This document shows positions 7,833-16,446 of a stretch of DNA of 17,575 nt, piece by piece. Under the pieces are notes generated by a model. The model did not search any database, was not told the DNA's origin, and worked only from the letters and a program-made list of their open reading frames with translations. The position numbers were made by a program, and so were the translations under genes. Positions within the stretch are counted from its first letter, which is position 1, and each line of letters begins with the position of its first letter. This DNA is from an uncultured Pseudoxanthomonas sp. (GTDB lineage Bacteria; Pseudomonadota; Gammaproteobacteria; Xanthomonadales; Xanthomonadaceae): NCBI GenBank assembly GCA_946886405.1, contig CAMPIO010000069.1, positions 1-17,575 of the forward strand, given 5' to 3'.

Positions 7833-8867
7833 ATGGCACAGACGATGAAGGCGCTGGTGAAGCGCGAGGCCGGCAAGGGCATCTGGATGGAAGAGCTGCC
7901 GGTACCGCAGCCCGGCCCCAATGAAGTGCTGGTCAAGCTGGAAAAGACCGCCATCTGCGGCACCGACCTGCACATCTACCTGTGGGACGAGTGGAGCCAG
8001 CGCACCATCAAGCCCGGCCTGACCATCGGCCACGAGTTCGTCGGCCGCATCGCGCAATTGGGGTCGGCGGTGACCGGCTACGACGTCGGCCAGCGCGTGT
8101 CGGCCGAGGGCCACATCGTCTGCGGCCATTGCCGCAACTGCCGCGGCGGTCGCCAGCACCTGTGCCCGAACACCGTCGGCATCGGCGTGAACCGCAACGG
8201 CGCGTTCGCCGAGTACATGGTGATGCCGGCCAGCAACCTGTGGCCCATCCCGGACCAGATTCCTTCCGAGCTGGCCGCGTTCTTCGATCCCTACGGGAAT
8301 GCGGCGCACTGCGCGCTCGAGTTCGATGTGGTCGGCGAAGACGTACTGATCACCGGCGCCGGCCCGATCGGCATCATCGCCGCCGGCATCTGCAAGCACA
8401 TCGGCGCGCGCAATGTCGTGGTGACCGACGTCAACGACTTCCGCCTGAAACTGGCTGCCGACATGGGCGCCACCCGCGTGGTCAACGTGGCCAACACGTC
8501 GCTGAAGGACGTGATGGCCGACCTGCACATGGAAGGCTTCGATGTGGGCCTGGAGATGAGCGGAAATCCGCGCGCGTTCAACGACATGCTTGACTGCATG
8601 TACCACGGCGGCAAGATCGCGATGCTCGGCATCATGCCGAAGGGCGCCGGTTGCGACTGGGACAAGATCATCTTCAAGGGCCTGACCGTGCAGGGCATCT
8701 ACGGCCGCAAGATGTACGAGACCTGGTACAAGATGACGCAACTGGTCCTGGGCGGTTTCCCGCTGGGCAAGGTACTGACGCACCAGCTGCCGATCGACGA
8801 TTTCCAGAAGGGCTTCGACCTGATGGAACAGGGCAAGGCCGGCAAGGTGGTGTTGAGCTGGAACTGA
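7833..8867 (+). CDS. tdh: L-threonine 3-dehydrogenase
   Basis: Tdh oxidises L-threonine to 2-amino-3-oxobutyrate with NAD+ in the cytosol; Kbl (14021-15220) then cleaves this to glycine and acetyl-CoA. The 344-residue protein is a zinc-dependent medium-chain dehydrogenase. Catalytic zinc ligands are in AICGTDLH (Cys42) and GHEF (His67, Glu68). Structural zinc cysteines are 97, 100, 103 and 111 in [15 protein letters not shown], and the nucleotide-binding GAGPIG is at 175-180. It aligns along its whole length with E. coli Tdh (341 residues). Two starts fit: ATG at 7833 (MAQTMKALV) or ATG at 7845 (MKALV), the latter matching the E. coli N-terminus. Neither has a strong ribosome-binding site. 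The gene is followed by a bidirectional terminator. Confidence 0.97.
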   Translation: MAQTMKALVKREAGKGIWMEELPVPQPGPNEVLVKLEKTAICGTDLHIYLWDEWSQRTIKPGLTIGHEFVGRIAQLGSAVTGYDVGQRVSAEGHIVCGHCRNCRGGRQHLCPNTVGIGVNRNGAFAEYMVMPASNLWPIPDQIPSELAAFFDPYGNAAHCALEFDVVGEDVLITGAGPIGIIAAGICKHIGARNVVVTDVNDFRLKLAADMGATRVVNVANTSLKDVMADLHMEGFDVGLEMSGNPRAFNDMLDCMYHGGKIAMLGIMPKGAGCDWDKIIFKGLTVQGIYGRKMYETWYKMTQLVLGGFPLGKVLTHQLPIDDFQKGFDLMEQGKAGKVVLSWN

Positions 8868-8894
8868 GCCGCATCTGTCAGCTGTCAGCGGACA

Positions 8895-8921
8895 AAAAGG
8901 GCGCCTCCAGGGCGCCCTTTT
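8895..8921. terminator. Bidirectional intrinsic terminator between tdh and torF-type gene
   Basis: Eleven-base complementary arms (AAAAGGGCGCC at 8895-8905 and GGCGCCCTTTT at 8911-8921) flank a 5-base loop. The A-tract on one side and T-tract on the other make it work in both directions. It lies 28 bp after the tdh stop and 22 bp after the convergent porin stop, so it likely serves both genes. Confidence 0.88.
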
Positions 8922-8942
8922 CTACGCTTGCCGCCGGCAGCT

Positions 8943-9686
8943 TCAGGGCACTGCGACACCGACCGTCAGGACCAGGCCCGGCTTGTAGATATCGGAACCA
9001 CTGCGAAGTTCGGAGGCATCCGAACCGAACGTATCGTAGTACCCTAGGGTCGCCGTCGCCGGCCCGAACGCCTTGGATACGGAGATGGAGCCGTCGTAGT
9101 AGTCGGCACGTCCGTCACTGCCGTAATCGATGGAGGTGTAACCCGTGCTTGCGGCCACCGAGAACCCGCTGTCGCCGATGTCGTAGCTTGCCGATACGCC
9201 CGCATATACCTGGTCCGCGCCGGTGTTGCCGTAATCATCCGCGTAACCGAGGATGCCACCCACGGTGACCGGGCCGCTCCACGTCACCTTGGCAAGATAC
9301 TCGTTGTAGTCGATGTCGCCGTAGTCGTTGGACGCGCGTTCATAGGTGTAACGGTTCACGCCCAGATCGATGTTCCAGGCATCGTTGAGATCCTTGTTCC
9401 AACCGACGAAGTAATCCACTTCGATATCCGGACCACCGCGGCCGAAGTCCACGTTCGATGCCCATGCGCCAACGTACAGGCCGAACGGAGCGGAATACGT
9501 GGCACCGACCTGAAATGCCGGCTTGTTGTCCGTCTGGGAGACGCCTCGGAAGACGTAGTCGGAGGTGCCGGTGAACGTGGCGCTGAAAGGCGAAGATTCT
9601 TCCTCGGCATCCTGGGCGAAGGCGGACATCGGCAGGGCCAGCAGCAGGGCGGTGGCGAGGGCGGTGGCGAGATTGACGGGCTTCAT
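8943..9686 (-). CDS. TorF family putative outer-membrane porin
   Basis: This is a 247-residue exported protein with a clean signal peptide (cut after MSAFA at about residue 24). The mature part is made of alternating amphipathic strands rich in Tyr, Gly and Asp, ending with a terminal strand VLTVGVAVP, as expected for a small beta-barrel. The mature N-terminal signature FTGTSDYVFRGVSQTDNKPA is characteristic of the TorF / Gcw_chp family found in many Proteobacteria, whose substrate is generally unknown. A strong AGGAG ribosome-binding site (9694-9698, complement) lies 7 bases before the ATG. It is transcribed alone, convergent with tdh. Its position just downstream of the sulfate importer operon suggests, but does not show, a role in outer-membrane anion uptake. 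Confidence 0.88.
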   Translation of the reverse strand: MKPVNLATALATALLLALPMSAFAQDAEEESSPFSATFTGTSDYVFRGVSQTDNKPAFQVGATYSAPFGLYVGAWASNVDFGRGGPDIEVDYFVGWNKDLNDAWNIDLGVNRYTYERASNDYGDIDYNEYLAKVTWSGPVTVGGILGYADDYGNTGADQVYAGVSASYDIGDSGFSVAASTGYTSIDYGSDGRADYYDGSISVSKAFGPATATLGYYDTFGSDASELRSGSDIYKPGLVLTVGVAVP

Positions 9687-9784
9687 CCGGATTCTCCTGA
9701 TCGGTTGGCGGACGGTGATGGCGGGAAACGGTGATCCGGTGCAGGACCGTAATCACAGCTTCACGGTTTTTTAACTCCGGCCTG

Positions 9785-9814
9785 ATAGTGCGCCGCACCA
9801 ATCACCCGCGTCAA
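9785..9814 (-). promoter_or_regulatory. Candidate promoter of the torF-type porin gene
   Basis: On the minus strand TTGACG (9809-9814) and CACTAT (9785-9790) stand 18 bp apart, giving a plausible sigma-70 promoter and a 5' leader of about 90 bases. The stretch just upstream (about 9828-9875) is clearly AT-richer than the rest of the window and includes AATTAATT at 9852-9859, which could act as an UP element or regulator site. The 190-bp gap between cysA and the porin gene holds nothing else I can identify. Confidence 0.4.
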
Positions 9815-9876
9815 GTCCCATTTGCATGACCAGCAAGATGGTTTCTTTCTCAATTAATTCAGTACGTTATGCCGCA

Positions 9877-10941
9877 TCACGCTGGTGCCTTTGCACCATC
9901 CAGGGGAAACCATCCGAACCGTTTTGGTGCCAGGCGCAACGGCTGACCCAGTGCCGTCTGCGGGCTTTCGCGCTCCGCTGGCAGATCCACATCGACCTCG
10001 AGGTCACTGTCGGTCAGGCGCGCACGCAGTCGCAGGCGTGGCCCCGCTCGCTGCGCACCCACGATCGTCGCCGGCCACGCGATAGAACCGCCCTCGGCCA
10101 GATGAAGATCCTCCGGCCTGACATAGACCTCCGCCGCCCCTTCGCCTGCGGGCCCCTGCGGCCGCAAGGGCAATCCGGCAACCCGCAACGCCTCGCCATC
10201 CCAGCGTCCCGGCACCCGGTTCACCGCGCCGACAAAGGAGTAGACGAACGGCGACGCGGGCGCGTCGTAGGCTTCCGCCGGACTGCCCACCTGTTCGAGG
10301 CGGCCCCGGTTGAGGATCGCCACGCGGTCGGCGAGTTCCAACGCTTCCTCCTGGTCGTGTGTGACGAAGATCGTCGTCAGCCCGGTGCGGTCGTGCAGTT
10401 CGCGCAGCCAGCGGCGCAGGTCACGACGCACTTGGGCATCGAGTGCGCCGAAGGGCTCGTCGAGCAGCAGCACGCGCGGCTCGATGGCGAGCGCCCGCGC
10501 CAGTGCCACGCGCTGCCGTTGTCCACCGGAGAGTTGCGCCGGATAACGCGAACCGAATTCCTCCAGTTGCACCAGCGACAACAGCTCTGCGACACGCGCG
10601 CGGATCGTCGCATCCGGTACGCGGTCACGCCCCCTGCGAACCCGCAGACCGAAGGCGATGTTCTCTTCCACCGTCAGGTGGCGGAACAGCGCGTAGTGCT
10701 GGAACACGAAGCCCGCGCGCCGCGCTTGCACGCTGAGACGGGTCGCATCCTCGTCATCGAACAGCACGCGCCCACGATCGGCATGCTCCAGGCCGGCGAT
10801 GACGCGCAGCAGCGTGGTCTTGCCGGAGCCAGAGGGCCCGAGCAACGCCAGCAGTTCGCCCTGGCGGATGTCCAGCGACACGTCATCCAGTGCGGCGAAG
10901 TCGCCGAACTGTTTGCCCAGGTGTTCGATCTTGATGCCCAT
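9877..10941 (-). CDS. cysA: Sulfate/thiosulfate ABC importer ATPase CysA
   Basis: This is the cytosolic ATP-hydrolysing subunit of the sulfate/thiosulfate importer, 354 residues. Walker A is GPSGSGKT (35-42), the Q-loop glutamine is Gln81 in VFQHYALF, the ABC signature is LSGGQ (137-141), Walker B is VLLLDEP (157-163) and the switch histidine is His195 in VTHDQEEA. The C-terminal third (about 235-354) is the regulatory TOBE-like domain, with the segment [11 protein letters not shown] typical of CysA and its relatives. It is the last gene of the operon, 12 bp after cysW. Membership of the sulfate family rather than molybdate or spermidine families is firm because of the cysT, cysW and sbp neighbours. 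A short hairpin near its 3' end (GGTGC/GCACC) lacks a U-run and is not called a terminator. Confidence 0.96.
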   Translation of the reverse strand: MGIKIEHLGKQFGDFAALDDVSLDIRQGELLALLGPSGSGKTTLLRVIAGLEHADRGRVLFDDEDATRLSVQARRAGFVFQHYALFRHLTVEENIAFGLRVRRGRDRVPDATIRARVAELLSLVQLEEFGSRYPAQLSGGQRQRVALARALAIEPRVLLLDEPFGALDAQVRRDLRRWLRELHDRTGLTTIFVTHDQEEALELADRVAILNRGRLEQVGSPAEAYDAPASPFVYSFVGAVNRVPGRWDGEALRVAGLPLRPQGPAGEGAAEVYVRPEDLHLAEGGSIAWPATIVGAQRAGPRLRLRARLTDSDLEVDVDLPAERESPQTALGQPLRLAPKRFGWFPLDGAKAPA

Positions 10942-10953
10942 GATGTCGCCTTC

Positions 10954-11913
10954 TCAATGACGGTGGTTGGCGGCCAGTGCTTCGCCATGGCGCCACTCCA
11001 GCCAGGTCTTCAGCACCAGCGTCACCAGCGCGGTCAGCGCCAGCAGCGAAGCCGCCGCGAACGCTGCGCTGTACGCGTACTCGTTGTAGAGGATCTCCAC
11101 ATGCAGTGGCAGCGTATTGGTGCGGCCGCGGATGTGGCCGGAGACCACCGACACCGCGCCGAACTCGCCCAGCGCGCGCGCGCTGCACAGCAGTACGCCG
11201 TACAGCAGCGCCCAGCGGATGTTGGGGATCGTCACGCGCCAGAACGTCTGCCAGCCGCTTGCGCCGAGACTGAGCGCCGCCAGTTCTTCATCGGTGCCCT
11301 GCTGCTCCATCAGCGGCATCAGCTCGCGCGCGATGAACGGGAACGTGACGAAGATCGTCGCCAACACGATGCCCGGCGGCGCGAAGATGATCTTCGGCAG
11401 CTGTACATGCAGGTCGCCGAACAGCGGCAGCGAGAAACGCCATCCTTCGTCGATCAGCGAATAGGCCCAGCCCTGTGCACCGAAAATCAGCACGTAGATC
11501 AGGCCGGCGACCACAGGCGACACCGCGAACGGCAGGTCGATCAGCGTGACCAGCCATCGCTTGCCGCGGAACTCGTGCTTGCTGACCGCCCATGCCGCCG
11601 CCACGCCGAAGGCCAGGTTGAGCGGCACGACGACCGCAGTCACCAGCAGCGTCAATTGCACCGCCGCCAGCGCATCGGTTTCGGTGACGGCGGCGGCGAA
11701 GGCCGTCCAGCCGCCGCGCAACGCTTCCACGAACACCAGCGCCAGCGGCAGCAACAGGAAAGACAACAGGAACCCGAGCGCCCCCAGCACCAGCAGCACC
11801 TGCACCCAGACGGGCTCGGTGGTGGCGGCATGGCGGCGGACAGGACGTGCAGGCGCTTCCACGATGGACGACTCCGGGGGAATGGCGATGACGGCGGCAA
11901 TGGCGTCGCCCAT
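10954..11913 (-). CDS. cysW: Sulfate ABC importer permease CysW
   Basis: One of the two different permease subunits of the importer, 319 residues. After a hydrophilic N-terminal stretch of about 35 residues, longer than in E. coli, come about six membrane helices. The first is [20 protein letters not shown]. The cytoplasmic EAA-type loop that docks on CysA is at about 209-238 ([19 protein letters not shown]). Family hallmarks are the stretch [19 protein letters not shown] and the end-loop [18 protein letters not shown]. It starts 1 bp after the cysT stop (TGA-C-ATG on the minus strand), with a G-rich ribosome-binding site inside cysT, which suggests translational coupling. The following gene cysA starts 12 bp downstream. 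Confidence 0.96.
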   Translation of the reverse strand: MGDAIAAVIAIPPESSIVEAPARPVRRHAATTEPVWVQVLLVLGALGFLLSFLLLPLALVFVEALRGGWTAFAAAVTETDALAAVQLTLLVTAVVVPLNLAFGVAAAWAVSKHEFRGKRWLVTLIDLPFAVSPVVAGLIYVLIFGAQGWAYSLIDEGWRFSLPLFGDLHVQLPKIIFAPPGIVLATIFVTFPFIARELMPLMEQQGTDEELAALSLGASGWQTFWRVTIPNIRWALLYGVLLCSARALGEFGAVSVVSGHIRGRTNTLPLHVEILYNEYAYSAAFAAASLLALTALVTLVLKTWLEWRHGEALAANHRH

Positions 11914-11914
11914 G

Positions 11915-12775
11915 TCAGCCCCCTACCCGCTTGCCGGTGCGCTGCAACCGGGCTTGCAGCGTATTGATCAGCAGCAGCAATGCGAACGACAGCAGCAACA
12001 TCGCCGCCGCGATCGCCGTGGCGCCTTCGTAATCGAACTCTTCCAGCTTGATCGTGATCAGCAGCGGTGCGATCTCCGACACGCCCGGCAGGTTGCCGGC
12101 GATGAAGATCACCGACCCGTACTCACCCACGCCACGCGCGAACGCCAGCGCGAAGCCGGCCAGCACGGCCGGCCACAGCGTCGGCAGCACCACATGGCGC
12201 ACCGCTTGCCACCGTCTCGCGCCGAGCGTGGCCGCGGCTTCTTCCAGTTCGCTCTCGATCTCGGCCAGCACCGGCTGCACCACGCGCACCACGAAGGGCA
12301 GCCCGATGAACACCAGCGCCACGGTGATGCCGAGCGGCGTGTAGGCGACCTTGATGCCGGTCGCTTCCAGCCATTGCCCGATCCAGCCGGTCGGCCCGTA
12401 CAGAGCCGTCAACGCGATACCCGCCACGGCGGTGGGAAGCGCGAACGGCAGGTCAATCATCGCGTCGAACACACGCTTGCCGGGAAAGCGGTAGCGCACG
12501 AACACCCATGCGACCAGCGTGCCCATCACCGCATTGAAGGCGGCCGCTGCCAATGCAGTGCCGAAGCTGATGCGCAGCGCCGCCAGCACGCGCGGCTCGG
12601 TCCAGATCGCCCAGACGCCGGCAGGCCCCAGCCCGCTGGCCTTCGCGAACACACCCACCAACGGAATCAATACGATCAACCCCAGCCACGCCAGTGTGTA
12701 GCCCAGGCTGAGGCCGAAACCGGGCATGACGCGCCTGGCGCGCGCCTTTCCCGGCCACGGATGCACTGCCGCCAC
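11915..12775 (-). CDS. cysT: Sulfate ABC importer permease CysT (GTG start)
   Basis: This is the partner permease of CysW, about 286 residues with six hydrophobic segments. Conserved stretches are [40 protein letters not shown] (start of the EAA loop) and [15 protein letters not shown]; each aligns with E. coli CysT. The start needs care. The only useful ATG (12727) falls inside the conserved RRVLPGF motif, where Met replaces Leu, and would remove it. A GTG at 12775, one base after the sbp stop, or a second GTG at 12766, keeps the motif and gives a normal length. I chose 12775, which has AGGCGA upstream. The frame is open further upstream (to 12859), but that part overlaps sbp coding sequence and is arginine-rich shadow. 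Confidence 0.92.
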   Translation of the reverse strand: MAAVHPWPGKARARRVMPGFGLSLGYTLAWLGLIVLIPLVGVFAKASGLGPAGVWAIWTEPRVLAALRISFGTALAAAAFNAVMGTLVAWVFVRYRFPGKRVFDAMIDLPFALPTAVAGIALTALYGPTGWIGQWLEATGIKVAYTPLGITVALVFIGLPFVVRVVQPVLAEIESELEEAAATLGARRWQAVRHVVLPTLWPAVLAGFALAFARGVGEYGSVIFIAGNLPGVSEIAPLLITIKLEEFDYEGATAIAAAMLLLSFALLLLINTLQARLQRTGKRVGG

Positions 12776-12776
12776 G

Positions 12777-13796
12777 TTACTTCGCCTGGATCTGGTCGAA
12801 CACGCCACCGTCGGCGAAATGCGTGGCCTGCGCCTTCGCCCAGGAGCCGAAGACGCCATCGATCGTCACCAGCTCGAGCTTGGGGAAGCGCGCGACATCT
12901 TCCGGTGCGGCGTACTGTGGATAGCGCGGGCGGTAATAGTGCTTGGCGGCCAGGCGCTGCCCGGTGGGCGAATACAGGTACTTCAGGTACGCCTGCGCCG
13001 CGTCGCGCGTGCCGTGCTTGTCGACGTTGCGGTCCACCAGTGCCACCGGCGGCTCCGCCAGGATCGACAGCGACGGCACCACGATGTCGAACTTGTCCGG
13101 CCCCAGTTCCTCGATCGAGAGAAAGGCTTCGTTTTCCCACGCCAACAGCACGTCGCCGATGCCGCGCTGGACGAACGTGGTGGTCGAACCACGCGCGCCC
13201 GTATCGAGCACCGGCACGTTGCGGAACAGGCCGCGCACGAAGTTGCGCGTCTTCGCTTCGTCGCCCTTGAAGATCTTCAGGCCGTAGGCCCATGCGGCCA
13301 GATAGTTCCAGCGCGCGCCACCGGAGGTTTTCGGATTCGGCGTAATGACGGAAGTGCCCGGCTTCACCAGATCGTGCCAGTCGCGGATCTTCTTCGGATT
13401 GCCCTTGCGCACCAGGAACACGATCGTCGACGTGTACGGGGCACTGTTGTCAGGCAGGCGCGACTGCCAGTTCGCGGGAAACAGCTTGGCGCGCTGTGAA
13501 ATCGAGTCGACGTCGTAGGCCAGCGCCAGCGTCACCACGTCCGCTTCCAGTCCATCGATGACCGAGCGGGCCTGCTTGCCGGAGCCGCCATGCGAGGTCT
13601 CGATGCTGACTTTCTGCCCCTTGGTTTTCTGCCAGTCGGCGGCGAAGGCGGTGTTGAACTCGCGGTAGAACTCGCGTGTCGGGTCGTACGACACGTTGAG
13701 CAGCTTGATGTCCTTGGCACCCGCGGCGGCAGCCAGCGTCAGGCTCAACGCGAGCAGGGCGTTGCGGGCATGGCGTCGGAACGGATCGGTATTCAT
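12777..13796 (-). CDS. sbp: Periplasmic sulfate-binding protein
   Basis: This is the solute receptor that delivers sulfate (or thiosulfate) to CysTWA, 339 residues with a signal peptide ([14 protein letters not shown], cut near residue 27 before Lys-Asp). The two family signatures are present: [15 protein letters not shown] (34-48) and, at 83-96, [29 protein letters not shown] (68-82) and [16 protein letters not shown] supply backbone amides and side chains that bind the anion. Sbp and CysP are close paralogues and one can stand in for the other; the symbol sbp is a best guess. It is the first gene of the operon, with cysT starting one base after its stop, and it diverges from kbl across a 224-bp spacer carrying a LysR-type operator-like dyad. 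No strong ribosome-binding site precedes the ATG. Confidence 0.95.
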   Translation of the reverse strand: MNTDPFRRHARNALLALSLTLAAAAGAKDIKLLNVSYDPTREFYREFNTAFAADWQKTKGQKVSIETSHGGSGKQARSVIDGLEADVVTLALAYDVDSISQRAKLFPANWQSRLPDNSAPYTSTIVFLVRKGNPKKIRDWHDLVKPGTSVITPNPKTSGGARWNYLAAWAYGLKIFKGDEAKTRNFVRGLFRNVPVLDTGARGSTTTFVQRGIGDVLLAWENEAFLSIEELGPDKFDIVVPSLSILAEPPVALVDRNVDKHGTRDAAQAYLKYLYSPTGQRLAAKHYYRPRYPQYAAPEDVARFPKLELVTIDGVFGSWAKAQATHFADGGVFDQIQAK

Positions 13797-13923
13797 CGAG
13801 GTTCTGGAGGCCTCAGGCGGCCCGTGTGCGGGAAAGGGGTCTCATGCGTCCGGCCCGGGTCCTGGTTGGACGGGCCGTTGCCAGCCGGAATGCAATGCTG
13901 CTTGCGCACCCTCCGGCGGGGAA

Positions 13924-13946
13924 ATAACCAAATGGCAAGCGCTTAT
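13924..13946. promoter_or_regulatory. LysR-type operator-like dyad upstream of sbp and kbl
   Basis: ATAACC (13924-13929) and GCTTAT (13941-13946) form inverted half-sites 11 bp apart, matching the T-N11-A style of LysR-family boxes. It lies about 128 bp upstream of sbp and 75 bp upstream of kbl. Sulfate import operons in Proteobacteria are commonly activated by the LysR-type CysB, so a CysB site is the natural guess. The match to a specific CysB consensus was not tested. Confidence 0.35.
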
Positions 13947-13986
13947 GTCCTTCCCGCATGACGCCGGGCTGCTCCGGGCGGAAAGG

Positions 13987-13992
13987 TAGAAT
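13987..13992 (+). promoter_or_regulatory. Candidate -10 element of kbl
   Basis: TAGAAT, five of six matches to the sigma-70 -10 consensus, lies 28 bases before the kbl ATG. No recognisable -35 is found 16-18 bp upstream. This is the same pattern as at tdh, where a good -10 stands without a -35. Confidence 0.4.
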
Positions 13993-14020
13993 GGCGGCCT
14001 TCCCTTCCAGCCCGCCCCTC

Positions 14021-15220
14021 ATGTCCAACCCGCTGACCGCCCATTACGCCGCCACCCTCGACGAGATCCGCGCCCAGGGCCTGTTCAAGGCCGAGCGGAT
14101 CATCACCAGCCCGCAGTCGGCGGACATCACGCTGGCCGACGGCCGCACCGTGCTGAACTTCTGCGCCAACAACTACCTGGGCCTGGCCGACCATCCCGAC
14201 ATCATCCAGGCGGCAAAGGATGCGCTGGACACGCATGGCTTCGGCATGGCCTCGGTGCGCTTCATCTGCGGCACGCAGGACCTGCACAAGCAGTTGGAGG
14301 AGACGATCGCGGCCTTCTTCGGTACCGAGGACACGATCCTCTACGCCGCCTGCTTCGATGCGAACGGCGGCCTGTTCGAGCCGCTACTGGGGGAAGATGA
14401 CGCGATCATTTCCGACGCCTTGAACCATGCCTCGATCATCGATGGCGTGCGCCTGTGCAAGGCCAAGCGCTTCCGCTACGCCAACTGCGACATGGCGGAC
14501 CTGGAAGCACAACTTCAGGCGGCCGCTGCGGCCGGCTGCAAGACCAAGCTCATCACCACCGACGGCGTGTTCTCGATGGACGGCTTCATCGCGCCGCTGG
14601 ACGAGATCACGGCGTTGGCGAAGAAGTACAACGCGCTCGTGCATATCGACGAATGCCACGCCACGGGCTTCCTGGGCGCCACCGGTCGCGGCTCGGCCGA
14701 GGTGAAAGGCGTGCTCGGCAGGATCGACATCATCACCGGCACGCTGGGCAAGGCCATGGGCGGCGCGCTCGGCGGCTTCACCACGGCAAGGAAGGAAGTG
14801 ATCGAACTGCTGCGCCAGCGCTCACGCCCGTACCTGTTCTCCAACTCGTTGCCGCCGCACGTCGTGGCCGCCGGCATCAAGGCGTTCGACATGCTGTCTG
14901 CCGCAGGCGACCTGCGAGAGCAGTTGCAGGAGAACACCCGCTACTTTCGAGAAAAGATGACTGCCGCAGGGTTCGACATCAGGCCCGGCGTGCATCCCAT
15001 CAGTCCGGTGATGCTGTACGACGCGCCACTGGCGCAGCGCTTCGCCGAGCGCCTGCTGGAGGAAGGCATCTACGCGATCGGCTTCTTCTTTCCCGTGGTG
15101 CCGAAGGGACAGGCGCGCATCCGTACGCAGATCAGCGCCGCGCACACGCGGGAGCACCTGGACCGCGCGATCGATGCATTCATCCGCATCGGTCGCGAAC
15201 TCGATGTCCTGCAAGCCTGA
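14021..15220 (+). CDS. kbl: Glycine C-acetyltransferase (2-amino-3-ketobutyrate CoA ligase)
   Basis: Kbl is a cytosolic PLP enzyme that splits 2-amino-3-oxobutyrate with CoA into glycine and acetyl-CoA, the step after Tdh. The 399-residue product aligns along its full length with E. coli Kbl. The PLP lysine is Lys244 in [13 protein letters not shown], the same number as in E. coli. Other signatures are [10 protein letters not shown] (50-59), [14 protein letters not shown] (73-86), [10 protein letters not shown] (179-188) and [12 protein letters not shown] (208-219). The ATG at 14021 ([10 protein letters not shown]) is preferred over the in-frame upstream ATG at 13958, because the extra 21 residues cross the -10 element and are not family-like. 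It is divergent from sbp and separated from tdh by about 5.2 kb, unlike the adjacent pair in E. coli. Confidence 0.97.
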   Translation: MSNPLTAHYAATLDEIRAQGLFKAERIITSPQSADITLADGRTVLNFCANNYLGLADHPDIIQAAKDALDTHGFGMASVRFICGTQDLHKQLEETIAAFFGTEDTILYAACFDANGGLFEPLLGEDDAIISDALNHASIIDGVRLCKAKRFRYANCDMADLEAQLQAAAAAGCKTKLITTDGVFSMDGFIAPLDEITALAKKYNALVHIDECHATGFLGATGRGSAEVKGVLGRIDIITGTLGKAMGGALGGFTTARKEVIELLRQRSRPYLFSNSLPPHVVAAGIKAFDMLSAAGDLREQLQENTRYFREKMTAAGFDIRPGVHPISPVMLYDAPLAQRFAERLLEEGIYAIGFFFPVVPKGQARIRTQISAAHTREHLDRAIDAFIRIGRELDVLQA

Positions 15221-15230
15221 TCGACGGAAT

Positions 15231-15260
15231 AGCGCGCCCTGCCGGTTCAGCGGGCGCGCT
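15231..15260. terminator. GC-rich hairpin after kbl (possible terminator)
   Basis: Nine-base complementary arms (AGCGCGCCC at 15231-15239 and GGGCGCGCT at 15252-15260) enclose a 12-base loop. It lies 11 bp after the kbl stop and overlaps the last codons of the convergent small gene. There is no T-run on either side, so it may slow or end transcription only weakly, or act as an mRNA 3' stabiliser. Confidence 0.35.
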
Positions 15261-15534
15261 TCGCCGTGCTGGCGGTCTTCTTGGCCGGCGCACCCTTCGC
15301 GACGCGGATGCCGCGCGCCTTCATCCAGGCATCGAACTCTTCCGCCGTCATGCTGCGGCCATTCTGCTGCATGTCGAAACGGTGACCGTGTGGGCCAGCC
15401 TTCACGGTGACAACGTCTTCGGGCGCGCCCCTCTTCATCGCAGCGGACGACGATGTCGACGCGCAGCCGGTGGAGAGGCAGGAGGCAAGCAGCACGGCGC
15501 AGCACAGCGGCAAGCGCAAGTTCGAACGGTACAT
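15247..15534 (-). CDS. Small putative lipoprotein with an FDM-QNG-EFDAWMK motif
   Basis: This is a 95-residue exported protein of unknown function. The ATG at 15534 gives a short basic start, a hydrophobic stretch and a good lipobox, LLASC (Cys19); a second possible Cys at 24 (STGC) fits less well. The mature part is short and hydrophilic. Its only ordered-looking segment, about residues 51-80, carries RFDM, QNG, MTA and EFDAWMK in that order, then RGIRV. The end is Lys/Ala-rich. The same 29-residue segment recurs in the gene at 16447-16956 with 22 of 29 identical residues. Upstream on the minus strand is TACACT (15564-15569), the same -10 as that paralogue. It is convergent with kbl. An upstream in-frame start (15609) would bury the signal sequence and was not used. 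Confidence 0.72.
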   Translation of the reverse strand: MYRSNLRLPLCCAVLLASCLSTGCASTSSSAAMKRGAPEDVVTVKAGPHGHRFDMQQNGRSMTAEEFDAWMKARGIRVAKGAPAKKTASTAKRAR

Positions 15535-15609
15535 GGTTGGTTTCCCCAGAATCAGCGTGAGCGAGTGTAGACAGGCGATCCGCCACGAACCCGGACCGCC
15601 GTCGCGCAA

Positions 15610-16404
15610 TCAGCGCCCGGCCGTCGGCGCGAGTGCATCCCGCTCATGCGGCTCGAGCGCGCGCCACGCGCCCTTGCCCAACTCACCCAGCACCAGGGAT
15701 CCAATCGCGACACGCACCAACCGCAACACCCCGACATCGAACGCCGCCAGCAGGCGACGGATCTGCCGGTTGCGTCCCTCCTCCAGCACGATCTCCAGCC
15801 ATGCATTGCGCTCTCCGCTTCGCAGTATGCGAACGTCACGGGCGGAAAGATGTTCGCCGTCGATGTTCACGCCATCCTTCAGTCCCTGCAGCAAGTCATC
15901 GTCCGGCAAACGGTCGATCTGCACGTGGTACGTCTTGTCGGGACCATGGGCCGGATCGGTGACGCGCGCCGCCCATTCGGGATCGTTGGTGAAAAGCAGC
16001 AGGCCTTCGCTGGCCTTGTCCAGCCTGCCCACCGGTGCGATCCACGGCAGCCCTGCGCCATCCAGGCACCGGTAAACCGTGTCGCGACCCTGTTCATCGC
16101 GCGCCGTGGTCAGCAGACCCCGCGGCTTGTTGAGCATCAGATAGCAGCGCTCCGGTGCGGCGCTCGCCAGCCCGTCGACGCGGATCTCGGCACGACCGGC
16201 AACCACGGGGAATTCGGGGTCATGCACGATGCGGCCGTCGACGGACACCCTCCCCTCGACGATCCAGCGCGCGGCCTCGCTGCGCGAACACACGCCTTGC
16301 TTGGACAATGCACGGGCAAGCCCATGCCGCGGTCCTGGTGCAGCAGCGACGCGTGGGCGTCCGACACGCGAGGTGTCACGGGAGGGAGGTCTGCGCGTCG
16401 TCAT
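15610..16404 (-). CDS. rRNA pseudouridine synthase, RsuA/RluB/RluE/RluF family
   Basis: This enzyme turns a specific uridine in rRNA into pseudouridine. It has 264 residues: a basic Pro/Arg-rich N-terminal stretch of about 26, an S4 RNA-binding domain at about 27-75 (GLARALSKQGVCSRSEAARW), then the catalytic domain. The catalytic Asp129 lies in GRLDKASEGLLLFTND, and the family motif EGRNRQIRRL is at 209-218. The catalytic half looks most like RluE or RluB, but RluE of E. coli lacks an S4 domain, so the target site in rRNA cannot be assigned. It starts only 14 bp after the upstream gene's terminator, and no ribosome-binding site is clear. Either read-through, a promoter inside the neighbour, or a later start must explain its expression. 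Confidence 0.88.
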   Translation of the reverse strand: MTTRRPPSRDTSRVGRPRVAAAPGPRHGLARALSKQGVCSRSEAARWIVEGRVSVDGRIVHDPEFPVVAGRAEIRVDGLASAAPERCYLMLNKPRGLLTTARDEQGRDTVYRCLDGAGLPWIAPVGRLDKASEGLLLFTNDPEWAARVTDPAHGPDKTYHVQIDRLPDDDLLQGLKDGVNIDGEHLSARDVRILRSGERNAWLEIVLEEGRNRQIRRLLAAFDVGVLRLVRVAIGSLVLGELGKGAWRALEPHERDALAPTAGR

Positions 16405-16418
16405 GAGGCCGACAGGAA

Positions 16419-16440
16419 AACGGCCGGGAAACCGGCCGTT
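16419..16440 (-). terminator. Intrinsic terminator after the motif-bearing exported protein
   Basis: Perfect nine-base arms (16419-16427 and 16432-16440, core CGGCCGG/CCGGCCG) flank a 4-base loop, read on the minus strand as TTTC and on the plus strand as GAAA. On the minus strand the stem runs into TTTTCC, a short U-run. It is 6 bp after the upstream gene's stop and 14 bp before the start codon of the pseudouridine synthase. Confidence 0.75.
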
Positions 16441-16446
16441 CGTGCA

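Noticed and set aside
5210..7924. 904-codon open frame on the plus strand
   Set aside because: It runs antisense to the S46 peptidase and the histidine phosphatase start, is His/Arg/Gln-rich with no domain-like order, and is the usual GC-rich mirror of a real gene.
7305..8783. 492-codon open frame on the minus strand
   Set aside because: Mostly antisense to tdh and then crosses the divergent promoter region into a wrong frame of the peptidase gene; not protein-like.
9746..9772. ACCGT/ACGGT inverted repeat followed by a T-run on the plus strand
   Set aside because: Five-base arms around a 12-base loop and no plus-strand gene ends nearby; most likely chance within the porin gene leader.
9887..9903. 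GGTGC/GCACC hairpin near the cysA 3' end
   Set aside because: Only five base pairs, inside the coding sequence and without a T-run; too weak for a terminator call.
9826..11967. 713-codon open frame on the plus strand
   Set aside because: Antisense to cysA and cysW, whose full motif sets are present; composition (runs of Gln, Arg, His) is that of a shadow frame.
11546..13270. 574-codon open frame on the plus strand
   Set aside because: Antisense to cysW, cysT and sbp, with no recognisable motifs.
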